A DNA stretch of 64,000 nt from Emergomyces orientalis (GCA_002110485.1 MOWL01000067.1:2728001-2792000), one strand, 5' to 3'; shown: positions 22,432 to 35,310, counted from the first letter of the stretch. A program made the numbers and translations. The notes: generated by a model from the letters alone, not told the origin.

Positions 22432-25400
22432 CTAGCCTCTCTTTCTCCCACCTGATCCCGCTGCGTCCTGCGTAGAGAACGAACAAAACTTGTCTTTGAT
22501 CGCAACAACTTCGTAGCTACCTTCATCGGACGTTCGGATGGTCTTGGTATGTTCGTAGGATATGTCATGTTTAGTGTCCAGAATTTGTGATTTCTTCCCC
22601 TTTCGGTCGATGGAACTGCGCGTATATCTGCAAATGAAGAAAAACGATCAGTATTTCCGCCCGTAAAAACAAACGAAGAAAAGAAGAATGAAAAAAGGAT
22701 GAAAAGGATGAAACAAAAGAAACAAATAGCAGTAGCGGGTAAGAAAGAAACTTACGTGAACTCAAACGGCGGAGTTCCCCAAAACTCAAAGACCATCTCA
22801 GCCTCTCCACCTTCATGTATCTCGACAACAGAAACAGATCCACGACTGACCCTGACGCTAGGCATCTCATGGATGGTCTTGGTGATATTCTTGTGTGCCT
22901 TGCACTTCCCACTTGCCCCGTCGCTCACAGCGGTAATGACAAATTCACCAGGTTTTTCTGCAATGCGGCGGAAGCTAGTGTTTGGTACGGTAGCTTTCCG
23001 CTCCACACCGTTAAACGTATAATATACCTCGAACGGAGCGTGGCCAGATAATGAGAAAGAGAGTCGTTCTCCAACACAATAGTCCACCTGTGTTTCCAGT
23101 GGAATAACGGTTGGAACATCTGAAATAGCAACTCGCACGGACGAGCCTTCGTATTCTGTCGTTCGTTGGCAGCCGCGGGCATCCCGGACCTTCTGGATGC
23201 TTATGACATGCTGACCTAAGTCAAGATACCGTCGCGGGATAGGCAGGTTATATCGGTTGGAATCTATGTGTGGTATGGATAACACCTCCGGCTTCGATAC
23301 GAAATGATGCTTGATTCCAATCTCCAAGGAGAACGGAGGAACTCCTTCTAGAATTATAGGGATCACTTCCTCCGCATTGCCTTCTTCTTTGCAGAATCCG
23401 TAAATGTGGTTAGGCTGTTCAAAGCGGGCAGAGGGACGAGGATTGACCCGTTGTGTGACGGTGAGTGGCGTGTGCTTCTTGTGATCGAACTTATAGAGAT
23501 TATCACCAAGCTCGATGATTTTGTACGAGTAGATGCCTGGTTTCGAGGTATCCATTTGAAGGGAGGCAGAACCCAGTGCCGCCGTCATTGTCTTGAGGCT
23601 CGTGGAGATTGCGCCGGTAATTGGCCGACGCTGTTGTTCGTATCTAACCGTGTAAGGGGGTGTACCATCGAATTTCATTTCCATGAGATCTTCATCACCT
23701 TCGCAAACCTCTCGTTTTGCTAAAACATCCTTGTTTTCCACGGAGCTACCATCGATGGCTGTAATTCTCGGTCGCGGAATCCAAGAAATTTCGAAAGTGC
23801 TTGCTCCCTGATCAACCGAGCCAGGGCATGTAGAATCACTGACTTCGATGACTTCATACCGCCCACGTTGGGTAAGCTGGACAAGACTGTTTTCATTCCA
23901 CAGTGTCTTTTCGATCACAGGCATCGAAAGGTAATCAAGGTTCTGAAACCTGACGGTCCACGGCGGCACTCCCTCCAACCGTAGCGGTAGCTCCACTTTC
24001 TTGTCCTCCAAAGCAAGGATGCTGCGTTTCTTGTCGATTAGACCAAAGGCAACTTGAGGTTTCTTGGGCCGAACATCAATCTTGATCTCCTGCTTTAATT
24101 GCCTCTTGCAATTTGATTTATCCTTCACACTTGTTAACCCTAAAGTATATCCACCGCCATCAGCGAGATCTTCGGTGACGACAGTCGCTATATCATGGTC
24201 GCTCCGAAGCGTGTGTTTCATCCGTTTCCCGTTATGCACGAGTTCGTACTGCAGCTCCCATGGAGCTTCGCCAACGAAGAGGACATCGACCGAAACAGGT
24301 TCACCGAAGCAGGCTTTGCGACTAGTTACGGGACCCAAGAAATGCGCCGATGCAGGAGGTTTCACATCTTGCTCCAACGTTGGAACCTTGCCTCTCAATG
24401 ACTGCGGTTGGTAAACGCGATCTGAAATGTCAAGGAATTCGTATTTATAATGCCCTGCTTCTGTCGGGGTAAAATCAATCTGGCTCCTTAGGGAGTCAAT
24501 GGAGATGAGACGAGCCTGAACTCCGGTTGCCTGTTCAATATTATACCGAATTTGGAACGGAGGAGTTCCAATTAGGTCCAGATCGACCAGAAGGCCAACT
24601 GAATTATTTGCACACTTGTCGTAAAGCTTTTCGTAGCGCAAGTTAATACTTGGCTCAGGCGGGTTATGAAGGAAGCAAGACGCAGGTTCGAATATCTCGC
24701 CAGAACAAAACTGGCTGGAGATGGCAGTAAGGCTATACCATCCCGGCTCCTGAATTCGAGGTTTGTGGTCGACGCTTTCAAGGCTGACTTGTTGGAAGGA
24801 GGGAGGGATAGAACTATCATCCTGGGTAGCCTCGCTTGTGAAGGAGTATGTCAAAGTGTAGGGAGCATCAGTTAGCTCGTTGCGTCCAACGGAATGAAAA
24901 TGAACCGGTAGGTCTATAGAATAGCCCTTCGCGACTTGAAGATACGATTGAGCGTTGCATCCACTCAATGAAACGCGAGGTCGCTCATGAACTAAGAATT
25001 GCTGAGTTTGAGGCGTAGATTTTGTAAGCTCTTGGTCACCACCTTCTTCAGAAATGAGGGAATAGTTGGCGACATTTCCACAGGCATCGTGGACCTCTTC
25101 AATAGAATAGACCCATTCACCCCCAATGCTCAGCGACTCATTCAGCGGAACTTCAATTCTTTGAGACTGCGCCCAGCTAATATCGGGGTTATTTGGATCT
25201 ATCAAGGAACCGACTCGGACTTGGCCGGTGAGGGGTGACCTAAAATTTTCAGGCTGAATACTTTGGAAGGAGATGCCATGGTCAATTTTATTAACCTTGC
25301 GGCTATACTTAATCTTTAACGGAGGCGTCCCCTCGACTACCAGCGTCAAGTTTGAAAGTTGGCCCTTGCATCGGTCATCCGCCGAAGTTCGAATAAGCCC

Positions 25401-26469
25401 TTTCGGGCACGCAGCAACAAAGGTGTCAAGTGAACGGCGCCTAACTTCAAGTTTGGAATCATCCACGACTCTTTGTAGCTGGTAAATTCCCGTCTTTTTA
25501 ACTGGAAATAATAAATCTCTTGGGCTGTTTATATCCAAACTCGTATGGCCCTTATTTGCTAGCTTCACCATCTGCTTCAACTGTTTAGATGGAACTGAAA
25601 TAGTCTCATTCTGGCCAGACTCGATATCAAATCGCAAAAGATCAATGATTATCGGCGTAGTCTGGTTCACACGAATTGGCAACATGGCCTGAGTTGTCTG
25701 GCTGTCTATACAAAAGGATGTTTGCTCTGGATTCAGTACCGCGGAACTATAAATCCTTGTCAGCCACAACATTAGCAGGAGTGTTTAGGTGACAAACAAC
25801 TCACCCTTCAGGGAGGATATGAATGATTTGTTTCCCCAGAATCAAAGATGAGTTATGGAGGATATCGGCCGGTTTAACCCTTCTCTCTGATATGGAAAGT
25901 TCTCTGTCATAGGCCAACTTGACCAGAGCAGCCATCCACGATTCTATTGGTATCTAATTTAAGATCAGTACACAGTTTCAGTGTATTTTGGGAGGGGGGG
26001 CTTTCGTTCATAAACGTACAGGGATGCGGAACATCAGAAAGGCATTGGCAATAGCATGCACCATAAACACCGCCAACGTAGTCGAAAACGCCCATTCTAA
26101 CCAGGGTATCCTCAGAGCAGGGAGGCCGAACAAAAATATGCCGTCGATTGAGACCCATTTCAAGAAAAGCCAGGTTGAATCGAAATCATCTGACGACGTC
26201 CAGTATTCGTACATGCGCCACGCATTCAGGGCCATGTAGAAAGCTACAACATATAGTCTCTGAGACGGCGCATCGACGACACTGAAAGGGATAAGCGATG
26301 CGCTTGTGTCCCTGTGTTCCAGTCTTGCCGGTATGGGTTTCTCGTTTCGAAGGCTCCGCAACCGGGTTCCGAGCGGAGTGCCATTTTGGCCATCGTTAAG
26401 GGTTCTGTAACGTGGAGAAGTGCGGGGGGTTTGGGGGAAAGAAGATCGGAGTCGAGGAGTGCCGTTCAT
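22432..26469 (-). CDS. POM152: Nuclear pore membrane glycoprotein Pom152
   Basis: Exons 26020-26469, 25805-25953, 22756-25746 and 22432-22627, total 3,786 nt (1,261 aa). The N-terminus (MNGTPRLRSSFPQTPR) is short and disordered. Hydrophobic segments follow at about residues 71-88, 100-120 and 123-146. The long remainder is the lumenal region of repeated Ig-like domains, visible as recurring units of the form G-T-P-P-F/Y/W-x-x-R/Y (for example EGTPPLKIKY, GTPPFQIRYN, EGVPPWTVRF, DGTPPYTVRYEQ, WGTPPFEFTY). Pom152 forms the membrane ring of the nuclear pore. The start at the MNGTPRLRS methionine fits fungal orthologues; an in-frame TTG upstream was ignored. The third junction gives LPEGSAVLNPEQTSF and the last gives PFEFTYTRSS, both continuous. 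Confidence 0.94.
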
Positions 26470-27280
26470 GGCATGCTGGGGGGGCGGGTTATGGCGAAAG
26501 AGTTGCAAATTTACACGGGGGCCGGCTTAGCATTCCAGGTCCCATCCAAGCCTATAAAAAAAATGACAAGGAGAAGTTCAGTACGGGCGGAACCCCAGAT
26601 TTCAAGGCTTCGCGAAAGATGATTCACTGACACTACCACTACCATGTACTCGCGATTCCTTTGTAACGAAGATTTCTCCGGATATGTCAAGAGAGCTGGT
26701 AAAGCCGGGCTAAAATGCTCGCCGTCGCAAAATGCGTGTAGACGCCTAAGTGCAGCTTCGGAGAGTGAGTTTGGCTGCGAGAATGGTTGTTCCACACAAA
26801 ACAAAAGGAGAGAAAGAAATATTAGCGCAAGGACAAAGGAGTGGACGAATGCAGGGTCTTCTTCGGCCTGGGTGGGAGGGCCGTTAGCCGATCTCTGGCT
26901 CTGGCTACGGTATCAAGTAGATACCGAGATAGCTGTGAGTGGTGTGGTTGAAATCCGTCTTTTGTCTCGGCGAAGAAAGAATAGATTTCTCGACGCGTTG
27001 GGGTTGATGCCAAGACAGCGCCAATATTTACTCTGTCCTGCGCCGATCAGCTCCATACGTCATGCCAGGTCTCTTTGATCGAGAAATAAATATTGAATAA
27101 AGCAGTGAAAGGGATTTCTATTCTTTTTTTTATTGTCCCGAGTACGGATTATTCGATGCCCGCTTCTTTCTCTTTTCTTATTGTTGGGTTTGAGTATTAC
27201 ACCCTCTGCGCAATCTCGCAAACTCACACCCTACTGCTTGCACCTAATCACTTCAACTTCACCCGCTCCACCAGTTCAAT
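26470..27280. other. Divergent promoter region (POM152 and UCH37)
   Basis: About 810 bp between divergent starts. A plus-strand ORF (26644-27078) and a minus-strand ORF (26511-26804) are open but lack motifs and overlap each other, so I treat them as chance. A T-rich run lies at 27,120-27,135. Confidence 0.6.
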
Positions 27281-28924
27281 ATGGCAGATCGGACAAAACG
27301 ACGACGGCTTAATCTGCCAAAGACCTTTGAGACTTTGCCCCTGCAACCATTGACACAGGCTGATAAAGCTCACTGGCATGGCTTCTGCGAGATTGAATCA
27401 GAGCCGGTATGCCTATACCACCCCTAGCTCGGCTATTATGTATCCTCGACGCTAATCTGGTTATTCTGGCAGGCTCTTTTCAATGTTATGCTGCGGGACT
27501 TTGGTGTTAAGGGGGTTAAAGTGCAGGAAGTTGTGTCTCTGGAAGATGAGATGCTAGAGTTCCTCCAGTATTGTCCAGCCCTTTTTTCTTGATCGCACCC
27601 GCTTCCATATATACTATAATAATTTATGCCCTTTTTTTTCCACTAATTCTATTACCGGACAGCAAACCGGTCTATGGACTCATATTTCTCTTTCGGTGGA
27701 AGGAAGATGATCCTGATAAACAGGAGTCGAGCTGTCCAGAGGGTATTTGGTTTGCGAATCAGGTCCGCCTCTGCTTTCCCTTTGAGAGCATGCGAAGAAC
27801 ATGTACTAAAGCCTTTTTTTAGACATCAAACTACGCTTGTGCAAGCGTTGCACTGCTGAACATTATCAACAATGTCGATGAAATCGAACTAGGGAAGGAA
27901 CTGCAGCATTTCAAAGACTTCACGATGCCTTTTACCCCAGCATTGCGTGGCGACGCAATCGACAATTTCGAATTTGTCAAACGTGTCCACAACTCGTTCG
28001 CAAGGTACGTGCTGTATATAATTTAAATGATACAAGAACCAGATAATTTTTAAGCTAAACTCGACTACCTAGAAAAATGGACGTCCTCAACACCGACTTC
28101 CAGTTGAAGATCGAAGCGACGAACCGAAAGTCCAAGGCGAAGAAATCAAAAACCCAAGATTGTGATGATGCCGAAGCTGGCTTCCATTTTATCGGCTTCG
28201 TCCCAGCAAAGGGGAAGTTGTGGAAGTTCGATGGGCTAGAACGCCAGCCTCAAAACTTAGGTAAATATCTTACATAGTTACCTCCTCCCTCTCAAATCAA
28301 ATTTCCTTTCCGCCTCCCCCTTGGGTTTTAAACTGACCCTTTTTTTTCCAAGGTGACTGCTCGGGTGATAAGTGGTTGGATCTAGCGAAGCCAGAAATCG
28401 TTTCGAGGATGGCGGAATATGAGGAAGGTCAAATTGAGTTTTCGATATTGGGCCTTGTGAAGGACCCTCTGATCGATTTAAAAGCACAGCTTGCCACAAA
28501 CGTCAAGTGTATCTTTACCATAGACGAGCAGTTATCTACACTTGGCGCATCCATACTGGACTTGGGCGACACTACTACTGTTAATGATAACGATGACGGT
28601 GCCGGTGACGGTGACGGTATTGGCCATGACCCATTCATCAATATCGAACGGAAAACGTTGGAGCAGGTAGATGTGCCAGAGGATCTCAGAACCAAATATA
28701 AATCCGCCACAGTTAATGAATTGGCAGGTTATCGAGAAGAGCTCATTAAGGCTCAAAAAGATATACGAATTATGATCAGCGAGGAGGAGCAATCGCATCG
28801 GGCAGATGAGGACTACGCAACGGCCAGGAGGCATGATTACGGGCCTGCTGTGCACACCTGGGTGCGTCTCCTTGCACGCAAGAAGGTGATCGAAGGGCTG
28901 GTTGAGGAAATATTTTCGTATTGA
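27281..28924 (+). CDS. UCHL5: Ubiquitin carboxyl-terminal hydrolase, UCH37/UCHL5 type (peptidase C12)
   Basis: Exons 27281-27406, 27473-27567, 27663-27762, 27823-28004, 28073-28260 and 28353-28924, total 1,263 nt (420 aa). The UCH fold is clear: PVYGLIFLFRW, then the active-site loop NQTSNYACAS with Cys at about 113, the His motif GFHFIGFVP (about 206), and the Asp motif WKFDGLERQP (about 221). The C-terminal part ends in a helical region (AVHTWVRLLARKKVIEGLVEE) matching the ULD tail by which UCH37 enzymes dock on the proteasome (Rpn13) or INO80. An Asp/Gly-rich insert (NDNDDGAGDGDG) interrupts the C-terminal domain. The third donor is GTCCGC, unusual but required by frame. The presence of UCH37, absent from budding yeast, is normal for filamentous fungi. 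Confidence 0.93.
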
Positions 28925-29533
28925 TTTTGCTGGGCAATGGAAAACGAGTGTCTTTGGGCTTGAAATATTAGCTCGTGTATTATATATTCAATCTACAATT
29001 TTGTCTGTGTCTGCGTTTAGAGCAGTAATGTCAGATGTAATCGGTATTTACCATTTATGAAGTATGCCGCTTCTCTATTTCAAACAATTGCTTAGAATTT
29101 CCATGGGATGTGCAAGAGGAACTCCTCAATTCTGTATTTTTTCATGCAACAGAAACCAATGTGAGTATCGAAGCCAAGACCAAAAAAAAGGGGGGGTCCA
29201 AAGAAAGATTGCCAAAAATAAACCCAAAACGCTAAATCTAAAAACACTCCATAATCCCAATCAGCAATTCAAATGGAATCAAAACTTCAATAACGCGAAA
29301 GTAGCTGGAGCTTCATTGATCGCCTCAAAATGAACCGCCTCAATTAACCCTGCATATTCACCTTCAATAGATCTTAAACAAGTTGTGCCTCGGGCCTCAG
29401 AATCTCCATACAAACGCCAACACGAACCAACCCCCACCCACGCGACTTCATATTTAGAAAATTCTCCACGGCCGTTCAACAACTGGCCTCCTCAAGTGTT
29501 GACAGAGATCATAGTCTAAGCAATCCGAAAAAC
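28925..29533. other. Intergenic region
   Basis: About 610 bp between two plus-strand genes; 3' UTR of the UCH37 gene and promoter of the next gene. A short poly-A/poly-G run lies at about 29,184-29,198. A small plus ORF (29064-29333) has no recognisable features. Confidence 0.55.
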
Positions 29534-30712
29534 ATGACTTCTCGTCCAGATGATCCCGAGCTGAAGTTGGAAGTGGATCTAATGACGCTCGATTGCGTAC
29601 TCTACAAAGCCATAATCGCGGTGATAGAGGATCGAAAAGCACAACGGAACGGCGAGCAGACCGAGCAATTGATGCATGGAACTAAAAATGGCGATAATCT
29701 TGTTGGGATATTTGATGGTTAGTTTCATTTTTGCTTGTAAACTTTTTTTATATACATACATATTTTTATGGCTTCTTTCGATCAGTGCAATTGCTGGCGC
29801 AAAACTAACTAGTCAACAGGATTCATGCAATTATTTCAATACAATCATCTCAGCAATACCAGCAGCGACAGTAATGATGAGAATGGTAGTAACAATAATA
29901 ATAATAATAATGCATGCTTCCCGACAGACTTAAAAATCAAACTTCAGATCCTCACGGTAACAAATCTTCTGTGCCGCCGATACACTAGAGGCTCCACTAC
30001 ATTTCTCCCGTCAGAACAAACCCTCCAAACCCAAAGAAAACGGAACAAAGAGCGCGCAGAGAGTTGGCTGCGTCAAAATGAAGGCTCCGAAATCAAGTAC
30101 GGACCTCCATATACGCCGGTTATTGCTGGTAGGACGTTTCTGGAGCGGAATCGCCGGGACATGTACTTACACATGGGCATCCCTTACGAACATGGCAATT
30201 GTAATATCCTGGTCACTCTACTGGATATTTTACCAGAGTGCATGTCTCTCTGTGCAATGGTTCCCCATCGCGACATACCAGACACAAGCTGGATGGAATT
30301 ACCGATTCGATTTATGTTGTATGCAGCTCTTGAGGCGGTTTTGTTACACGGCAAGACGATAGCGGAAGCGGTCAATGAGGCTTTTGCGTGGGGTTATCCT
30401 TATAAGGTCGAGGGCGATGAGAGCAGCAATGAAAATGATGATAAGGTTCATATTGCTCAATGGGATTTAGTGAGGGATTCCGTGAAAGCATCTCTCGTTA
30501 GTGCTGACGATGAAAGAGAGCAGGAGGCGCGGATGGGGGAAATCTTGGAGAAATCTCCTTTCATACAATTCGAGGAAGACGTCATAGATTGGCTGATGGC
30601 ATTGCTCAGGTTTCAAGATACGCCAATCCTCGTGCAGTTGGAGGCGGGGAAGTTGGAAGGGCTGACGTTGGACGAGACAGTGGCATTTATGGACAGAGTA
30701 GGTATCCAATAG
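29534..30712 (+). CDS. Unrecognised fungal protein with Asn-rich linker
   Basis: Two exons, 29534-29717 and 29820-30712 (358 aa). The intron has donor GTTAGT, a clear AACTAACT branch sequence and acceptor CAACAG, which supports the model. I do not recognise the family. After an N-terminal helical segment (KLEVDLMTLDCVLYKAIIAV) comes a variable Asn/Ser-rich stretch including seven Asn from AAT/AAC codons. An ordered, mostly helical domain follows (GRTFLERNRRDMYLHMGIPY, LPIRFMLYAALEAVLLHGK, IAEAVNEAFAWGYPYKV), then an acidic C-terminal region (FEEDVIDWLMALLRFQDTP). No signal peptide, membrane helix or catalytic motif is apparent. It sits between the UCH37 gene (same strand) and the convergent F-box gene. 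Confidence 0.8.
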
Positions 30713-30907
30713 GCTATTTTTTGTATTTTTTTAAGTTAAAAATTGGGACGGGGGAATAAAAGGAAGGCCAGACGGCCAAACTGTTGCCCCTAATCGACGA
30801 ACAGGGAGAGCAATTCTTCGCCAACTGTTGGTTTCCAAAAGGAGATCTATTTACACCAACAACACCCAACGCCCGACACCCACCGCCAATCACGATCACC
30901 GCCAAGT

Positions 30908-32961
30908 TCAGTCATCTGGATACTCATCTCGAATATTGCTAACGAATATCCGCGACTCTGGGTCCCACCTCTTAAAATGCTTGCCGGCCAGTTTCACAAA
31001 TGCTGACGGTAATTGGGAAATTTCCGGCGAGACCGGTTCGATATTTTCCTCCGCCACGTACCGCACGCTTTTGTCGGATACCCTGAAATAGTACACAAAA
31101 AGAAAATGTCAGCAACTAAATGTGGATATGAGAAGGAGGGTGAAAATAACGTACAAAACATGGTAAAAACTTTGATGTCTACCAGCCTGTAACCGATCGA
31201 TCCCCATCCGCTGCATCCACTGCTCACCAGCTCCGCACTCAGCGTCCCAGCCAGTTATGACAGCAACATAATCATACCGACGATGCCGGAATACCTGTCC
31301 AATCTTATATTTTACATTCTTATGTTCTGGCGTGCGTCTCCGTACTTGCTTCGGGATATCATCTCCCGCCCGCAAAACGCGAACGCTCTCTCGCAGCGGA
31401 CCATACTCTGGCAGTTTCTCAAAAAGCGGTATTAGATACTCCTCGATGAGGTAAACATCTGACGGGAAATCGGAAGCAAGATTATCCATCAGCGACGGGA
31501 GATGGCGCCGTAGGGGAACATGGCCAGCCTCCCGTGGTGGGAAGACGCCTGGTAAGTGGCCATCCTGGTTGGCATACTCCGCAAAAAGCATGGAGGACCA
31601 AAGCGCGGCGTACTTCACGTTAACAGGATCAAGGCAGGTGTCCCGGATGCGCGGGGTCTGGAATACAGAATTTAAAATATTCTTGCTGCAACGAAGAACA
31701 ATCTCCTGCACGAGCGATTCTCGTAAAAACGTCGACCGCGAAAGCGTCAGGGCTCCCAGGAAGTTCAGCTGTTCCTGCAGCTCGGTTACCCGCGTTTCTT
31801 CCGTTGAGCGGAACGGGTCCATATACATGGGATCCCCCGGCTTATCGAGATCCTCCAGCCGGTTGCCATCCATATCGTGGTCGTCGGCAGGGTGGATGAT
31901 CACATGTACATGGAACGGAAATCCGCAGGGGTGGGCATCAAGACCAAGTCGCCGTGCAACATAGCAGTATATAGCCGAAGAAATGAGAGGTAGTGAATTA
32001 TGACCGGGATTCCTCAACGCGAGACCGAGAAAGTTGTGCTCGATGTTGTAATATTCCCGGCTTGAGTCGATCCCCGTTAGATCATGCTCCCGTAGATACC
32101 TAGCAATCCTTCTCGCTCTATTTCTCGGGCTCAATTCCATGATCTCCGGACATTCCGCCGACAGCTGTGCCACGATACTCTCAAGGCAAGCTGAGATCTG
32201 CAGAGCGTTGTTAATTAAAATCATTGGTCCTGATAAAGCAAAAGAAAAATGAGAGCATCAAAGTGTAATAGTATCATCCGACGTACATCATTAAAATCCC
32301 CCGGTCCAGTTTCCAGAACGAACATATCAAATGCCCCCAGTGCGCATTCCAACGAGACATCCTCGCTATTTCTCAGTTTATTCCATACAGGTATGGCCAT
32401 TGTCCGATGAAGGCAGCTGAGGATGGCGTTGCTATAATATCTATTTATTCAACCCGAGTCAGTATCCATCTCCGTAAATGGCTAAGTTCGAAAGACAGAG
32501 GAAAGATATATATATATATATATATTGAAAACCCACCGTCTCGCCAAATGATCCTCCCACTCCTCCCCAGCCATCGCATGCCGCAACAACGTATCCTTCG
32601 CATCGTACCCAAACTCCACGATCCGATGAATCTTCTCAATCCTCCCCGTCTGGTTCATAAGAATACTATCCAACATCTGCGTTGTGCTGACATCAATCCG
32701 CCGCCGAAGCGCATAAAGCCCTTTCCAGTCCACCGACGCAACAGCCTCAGCCAATCGTCGAGGAAACTCATGACGCTGATCCCAGAATTTGAAATCGTTC
32801 TGGCAGTGCAGTCGCCAGAGGAGAGGGGCGTTCGTCGCGCTTTGGAACCGGTGAGATGTGCGTTCAAGGGCTAGCGCTGTGCTTGCGGGTGAGTGGCAGA
32901 GGATGCTGTGCAGGACTTCGTCTGGGAGGCAGACCAGGGTGGTAGATTTCGCTGGTGCCAT
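30908..32961 (-). CDS. F-box protein with transglutaminase-like and YccV (hemimethylated-DNA-binding-like) domains
   Basis: Exons 32537-32961, 32287-32431, 31155-32197 and 30908-31082, total 1,788 nt (595 aa). The N-terminus is an F-box (LPDEVLHSILCHSPASTALA, then a segment ending PLLWR). The central domain (YYNIEHNFLGLALRNPGHNS, LPLISSAIYCYVARRLGLDA, HPCGFPFHVHVII) matches the SirB1/transglutaminase-like region found with F-boxes in FBXO21. The C-terminus (YKIGQVFRHRRYDYVAVITG, QSFYHVLVSDKSVRYVAEEN) is a YccV/HspQ-type domain. The architecture implies a substrate receptor of an SCF ubiquitin ligase; the substrate is unknown. The third acceptor was placed at CTCTGCAG because the nearer AG at TTTATCAG gives an immediate stop, while this one joins DFND to ISACLESIVAQ. 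A (TA)n run lies in intron 1. Confidence 0.92.
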
Positions 32962-33728
32962 TCTTTCTTACTGTTATAATGAAGGGGGTTCTCGGGTTAG
33001 AAGAGTGGTAATACTATTGTAACAAGGATTATGAAGAAAAATAAAAAGACGGAAGTAAAGAGACTTGGATTTGAATGGCGGGAACATCGTTGTGCGCGGA
33101 GATAAGCCTGGTATGGATTTTGGTTTTGGTTTTGGTTTTGGTTTTGAGAAAGGAATTCCATCTTTAATCGCGGGCCGACTCCGCATTTTTCTTTCCGACC
33201 GTTCAATATGAGTGCTAGCGCTGAGCCGAGCGGCAACTCGGGGCACGACAAAATAGAGTTACAATTGCATCATAACTTTAATGTAAATAACTGCTGAGGC
33301 TGAGTTTGACTTTAGAAATTATGCGAGTATATGCGGATATTTAATTGACATTAATAAATTGGGGTATTATATACATGATATCGTTGTTCACATTGGGTAG
33401 TTACCATCACTCAATAAATGCATAATGCAGGAATATACAAGGGTTCAAATCAAGATTTTCAGGAGTGGGGTTTTGGTAGCAAACGCCGGTCAGAACTAGA
33501 TGACCACAGCTACCAGCTCTTCTAGCCTGCTTTGAATCGGCTGCTCAACGTGAGGCATACCGAGCAAGAAGAGAAGCGGGGAGACCGCTTCTTCTCTGCC
33601 CCACTAGCAGGGAGAAAACCCTAGAATATATAGGGCAACTCTTCCTCCTTTCAATCACATCCGATAGTATTAATCATGAAGCGAAATTATTCGCTAAAAT
33701 AAAAGTTTTAAAACATGTATAAATCAGG
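32962..33728. other. Intergenic region with a hexanucleotide repeat
   Basis: About 770 bp between two minus-strand genes: F-box gene promoter and 3' region of the SPX-RING gene. A (GGTTTT)n tract at about 33,117-33,147 is the only notable structure. Confidence 0.6.
33117..33147. repeat. (GGTTTT)n hexanucleotide repeat
   Basis: About five tandem copies of TTTTGG/GGTTTT upstream of the F-box gene. It is not at a chromosome end and is not the usual fungal telomere unit. Confidence 0.85.
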
Positions 33729-35310
33729 CTACATCACAGAGCAAGAATCGTAAGAATTACCGTAAAGATCAATAGTCGCCGCTCTCTCATTTTCCTTTTG
33801 TTTGGCCTTCGTTTCCTTCGGGAAAGTGGACGCAAGGAACGCAAGAAGGTCCATGTCCAGGTTTGCTATAAATATCACCAAGTCAGTAACAATGCCACAA
33901 ACTAGACACTCGAGGCAGAACCAGTGAAACAAGGAATCACAACATACCTCCTGTCGCTTCCAGAACGACACCCTTTCGACAGAGGGCGCATTTGTTTTGC
34001 TTGGCCCTTTGCATGACAACCAAGCAACGGATGCAGAAAACATGGTTACACCGCAGACGAACGGGCTTAAACGAAATATTAAAGCAAATAGGACACAGAT
34101 AGTCGTCCAGCTGCGGAATGACAGTAAGAACTTCTTCAGAAATCGTGTAGCAGACAGCTTTGGCCATAGTTTCAGCCAAAAACGTCTCAGTGGCCATGAG
34201 CTCCGGGAAAATGGTCCCAGCACGGAGAGCGGTGCGCTTGTCAAACTTTTTCAAGATCTTGGTGAGGGCAGTGCGATTGATCTCCTGGAACTTTAGGTTT
34301 TGCAACAGGACACTGTTGATGCAGAGGAACGTCTCAAGCGCAGCACGACCCTCTTTTCCAAGCTTTCTAATCCGGCGGTCCTGTTTTAACGTTGCTCGAA
34401 ATTTTTCTAGCTGCTGGCTGGCCGTTTGGGAGTCTCTCTGACCAGAACCCTGCTCGTCGGTGCAGAAAAACACTTGCATATCTATATACAATCGAAATAT
34501 CTCCCGCCACGTATATAGAGCGGATTGTGATCTTCTGAATTGAGGTTTCGATACCTTGACGATTTGCTGGCGCAGGTCCTTGACCCTCTCGCTTAGTACG
34601 ATTTGCTCTCGTTCTTGGAGTTCGTCCAAGCCTGATAACTCTTTGTTCAGGATATGGAAAAATTCCGAATCAGCGGAAAGGGGTATTTCGACTGAGTGCG
34701 CCGTTTCAGAATTATCATCCAGCTTGGAAGATTCCCCTTGTTTGACAAGATTTAATTCCCCATTGGAAACCACTTCCAGGCAGCCGTCGTCATTAAAAGA
34801 TCCTAGTTCAGAATCCAGTCTCGCTAAAGTAGCTGTAGGTATCGGAAGGGGGATTTTGTTCAGTTGTTGAAGAAATTCGAGGGTTTGGGGAGAGACGAAG
34901 GCATCAATCGGGGAGCCATCCGTAGGGTCGATGACGAAGGTCAATTTCGGAAGCCAGAAAGATGTTAAAGGGCTTTCTGCATATTATTAGAACTCAACTC
35001 TTATACCCAAGCGACAAATAAACAAAACAACGCATATTTATAACTCGAATGGTCAAAACTTACTGCTCAGAGAATACTGGAAGCCGAAAGGCCGGCTATC
35101 ACCACCATTACCATACCCCGCCGCATTTGCCACCTGGCTTTGGTGCCAGAGGAGGTTCAGAATTTCGGGGCGTAGCCCCAGTGACAACAACTCCTTGCGC
35201 ACCTTTTTGATGCATTTCTTGAGACGCCGATATGAAATTGCAGACTGAACCCACTGGGAGGGGTAATCCTCAGCGTGGAGGATCTGCGTATAGTCATGCG
35301 CAAACTTCAT
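33729..35310 (-). CDS. SPX domain - RING finger E3 ubiquitin ligase-like protein
   Basis: Exons 35064-35310, 33948-34976 and 33729-33865, total 1,413 nt (470 aa). The protein begins MKFAHDYTQILHAEDYPSQW and continues QSAISYRRLKKCIKKVRKEL. This is a canonical SPX N-terminus whose basic residues bind inositol pyrophosphates in phosphate sensing. The rest of the SPX fold is split by a variable insert; the segment FFHILNKELSGLDELQEREQ supplies the coiled part. The C-terminus has a C3HC4 RING: CPICFNISFKPVRLRC, NHVFCIRC and CALC, followed by a short tail. The SPX-RING combination is a known fungal and plant architecture. A role in phosphate-dependent ubiquitination follows from the domains and is not shown here. 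In-frame TTG codons upstream of 35310 were not used. Confidence 0.92.

Noticed and set aside
26644..27078. 144-aa plus-strand ORF in the POM152/UCH37 promoter
   Set aside because: No motif, no plausible splice joins, and it overlaps an equally open minus-strand ORF; treated as promoter DNA.
32198..32226. Acceptor TTTATCAG for the third exon of the F-box gene
   Set aside because: It gives an immediate stop (GAC CAA TGA); the acceptor 3' of it keeps the frame and the family sequence.
33117..33147. Possible internal telomere repeat (GGTTTT)n
   Set aside because: Only about five units, in an ordinary promoter, and the unit is not the TTAGGG type expected in these fungi.
33420..33480. tRNA B-box-like GGTTCAAATC
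   Set aside because: No matching A box or cloverleaf around it.
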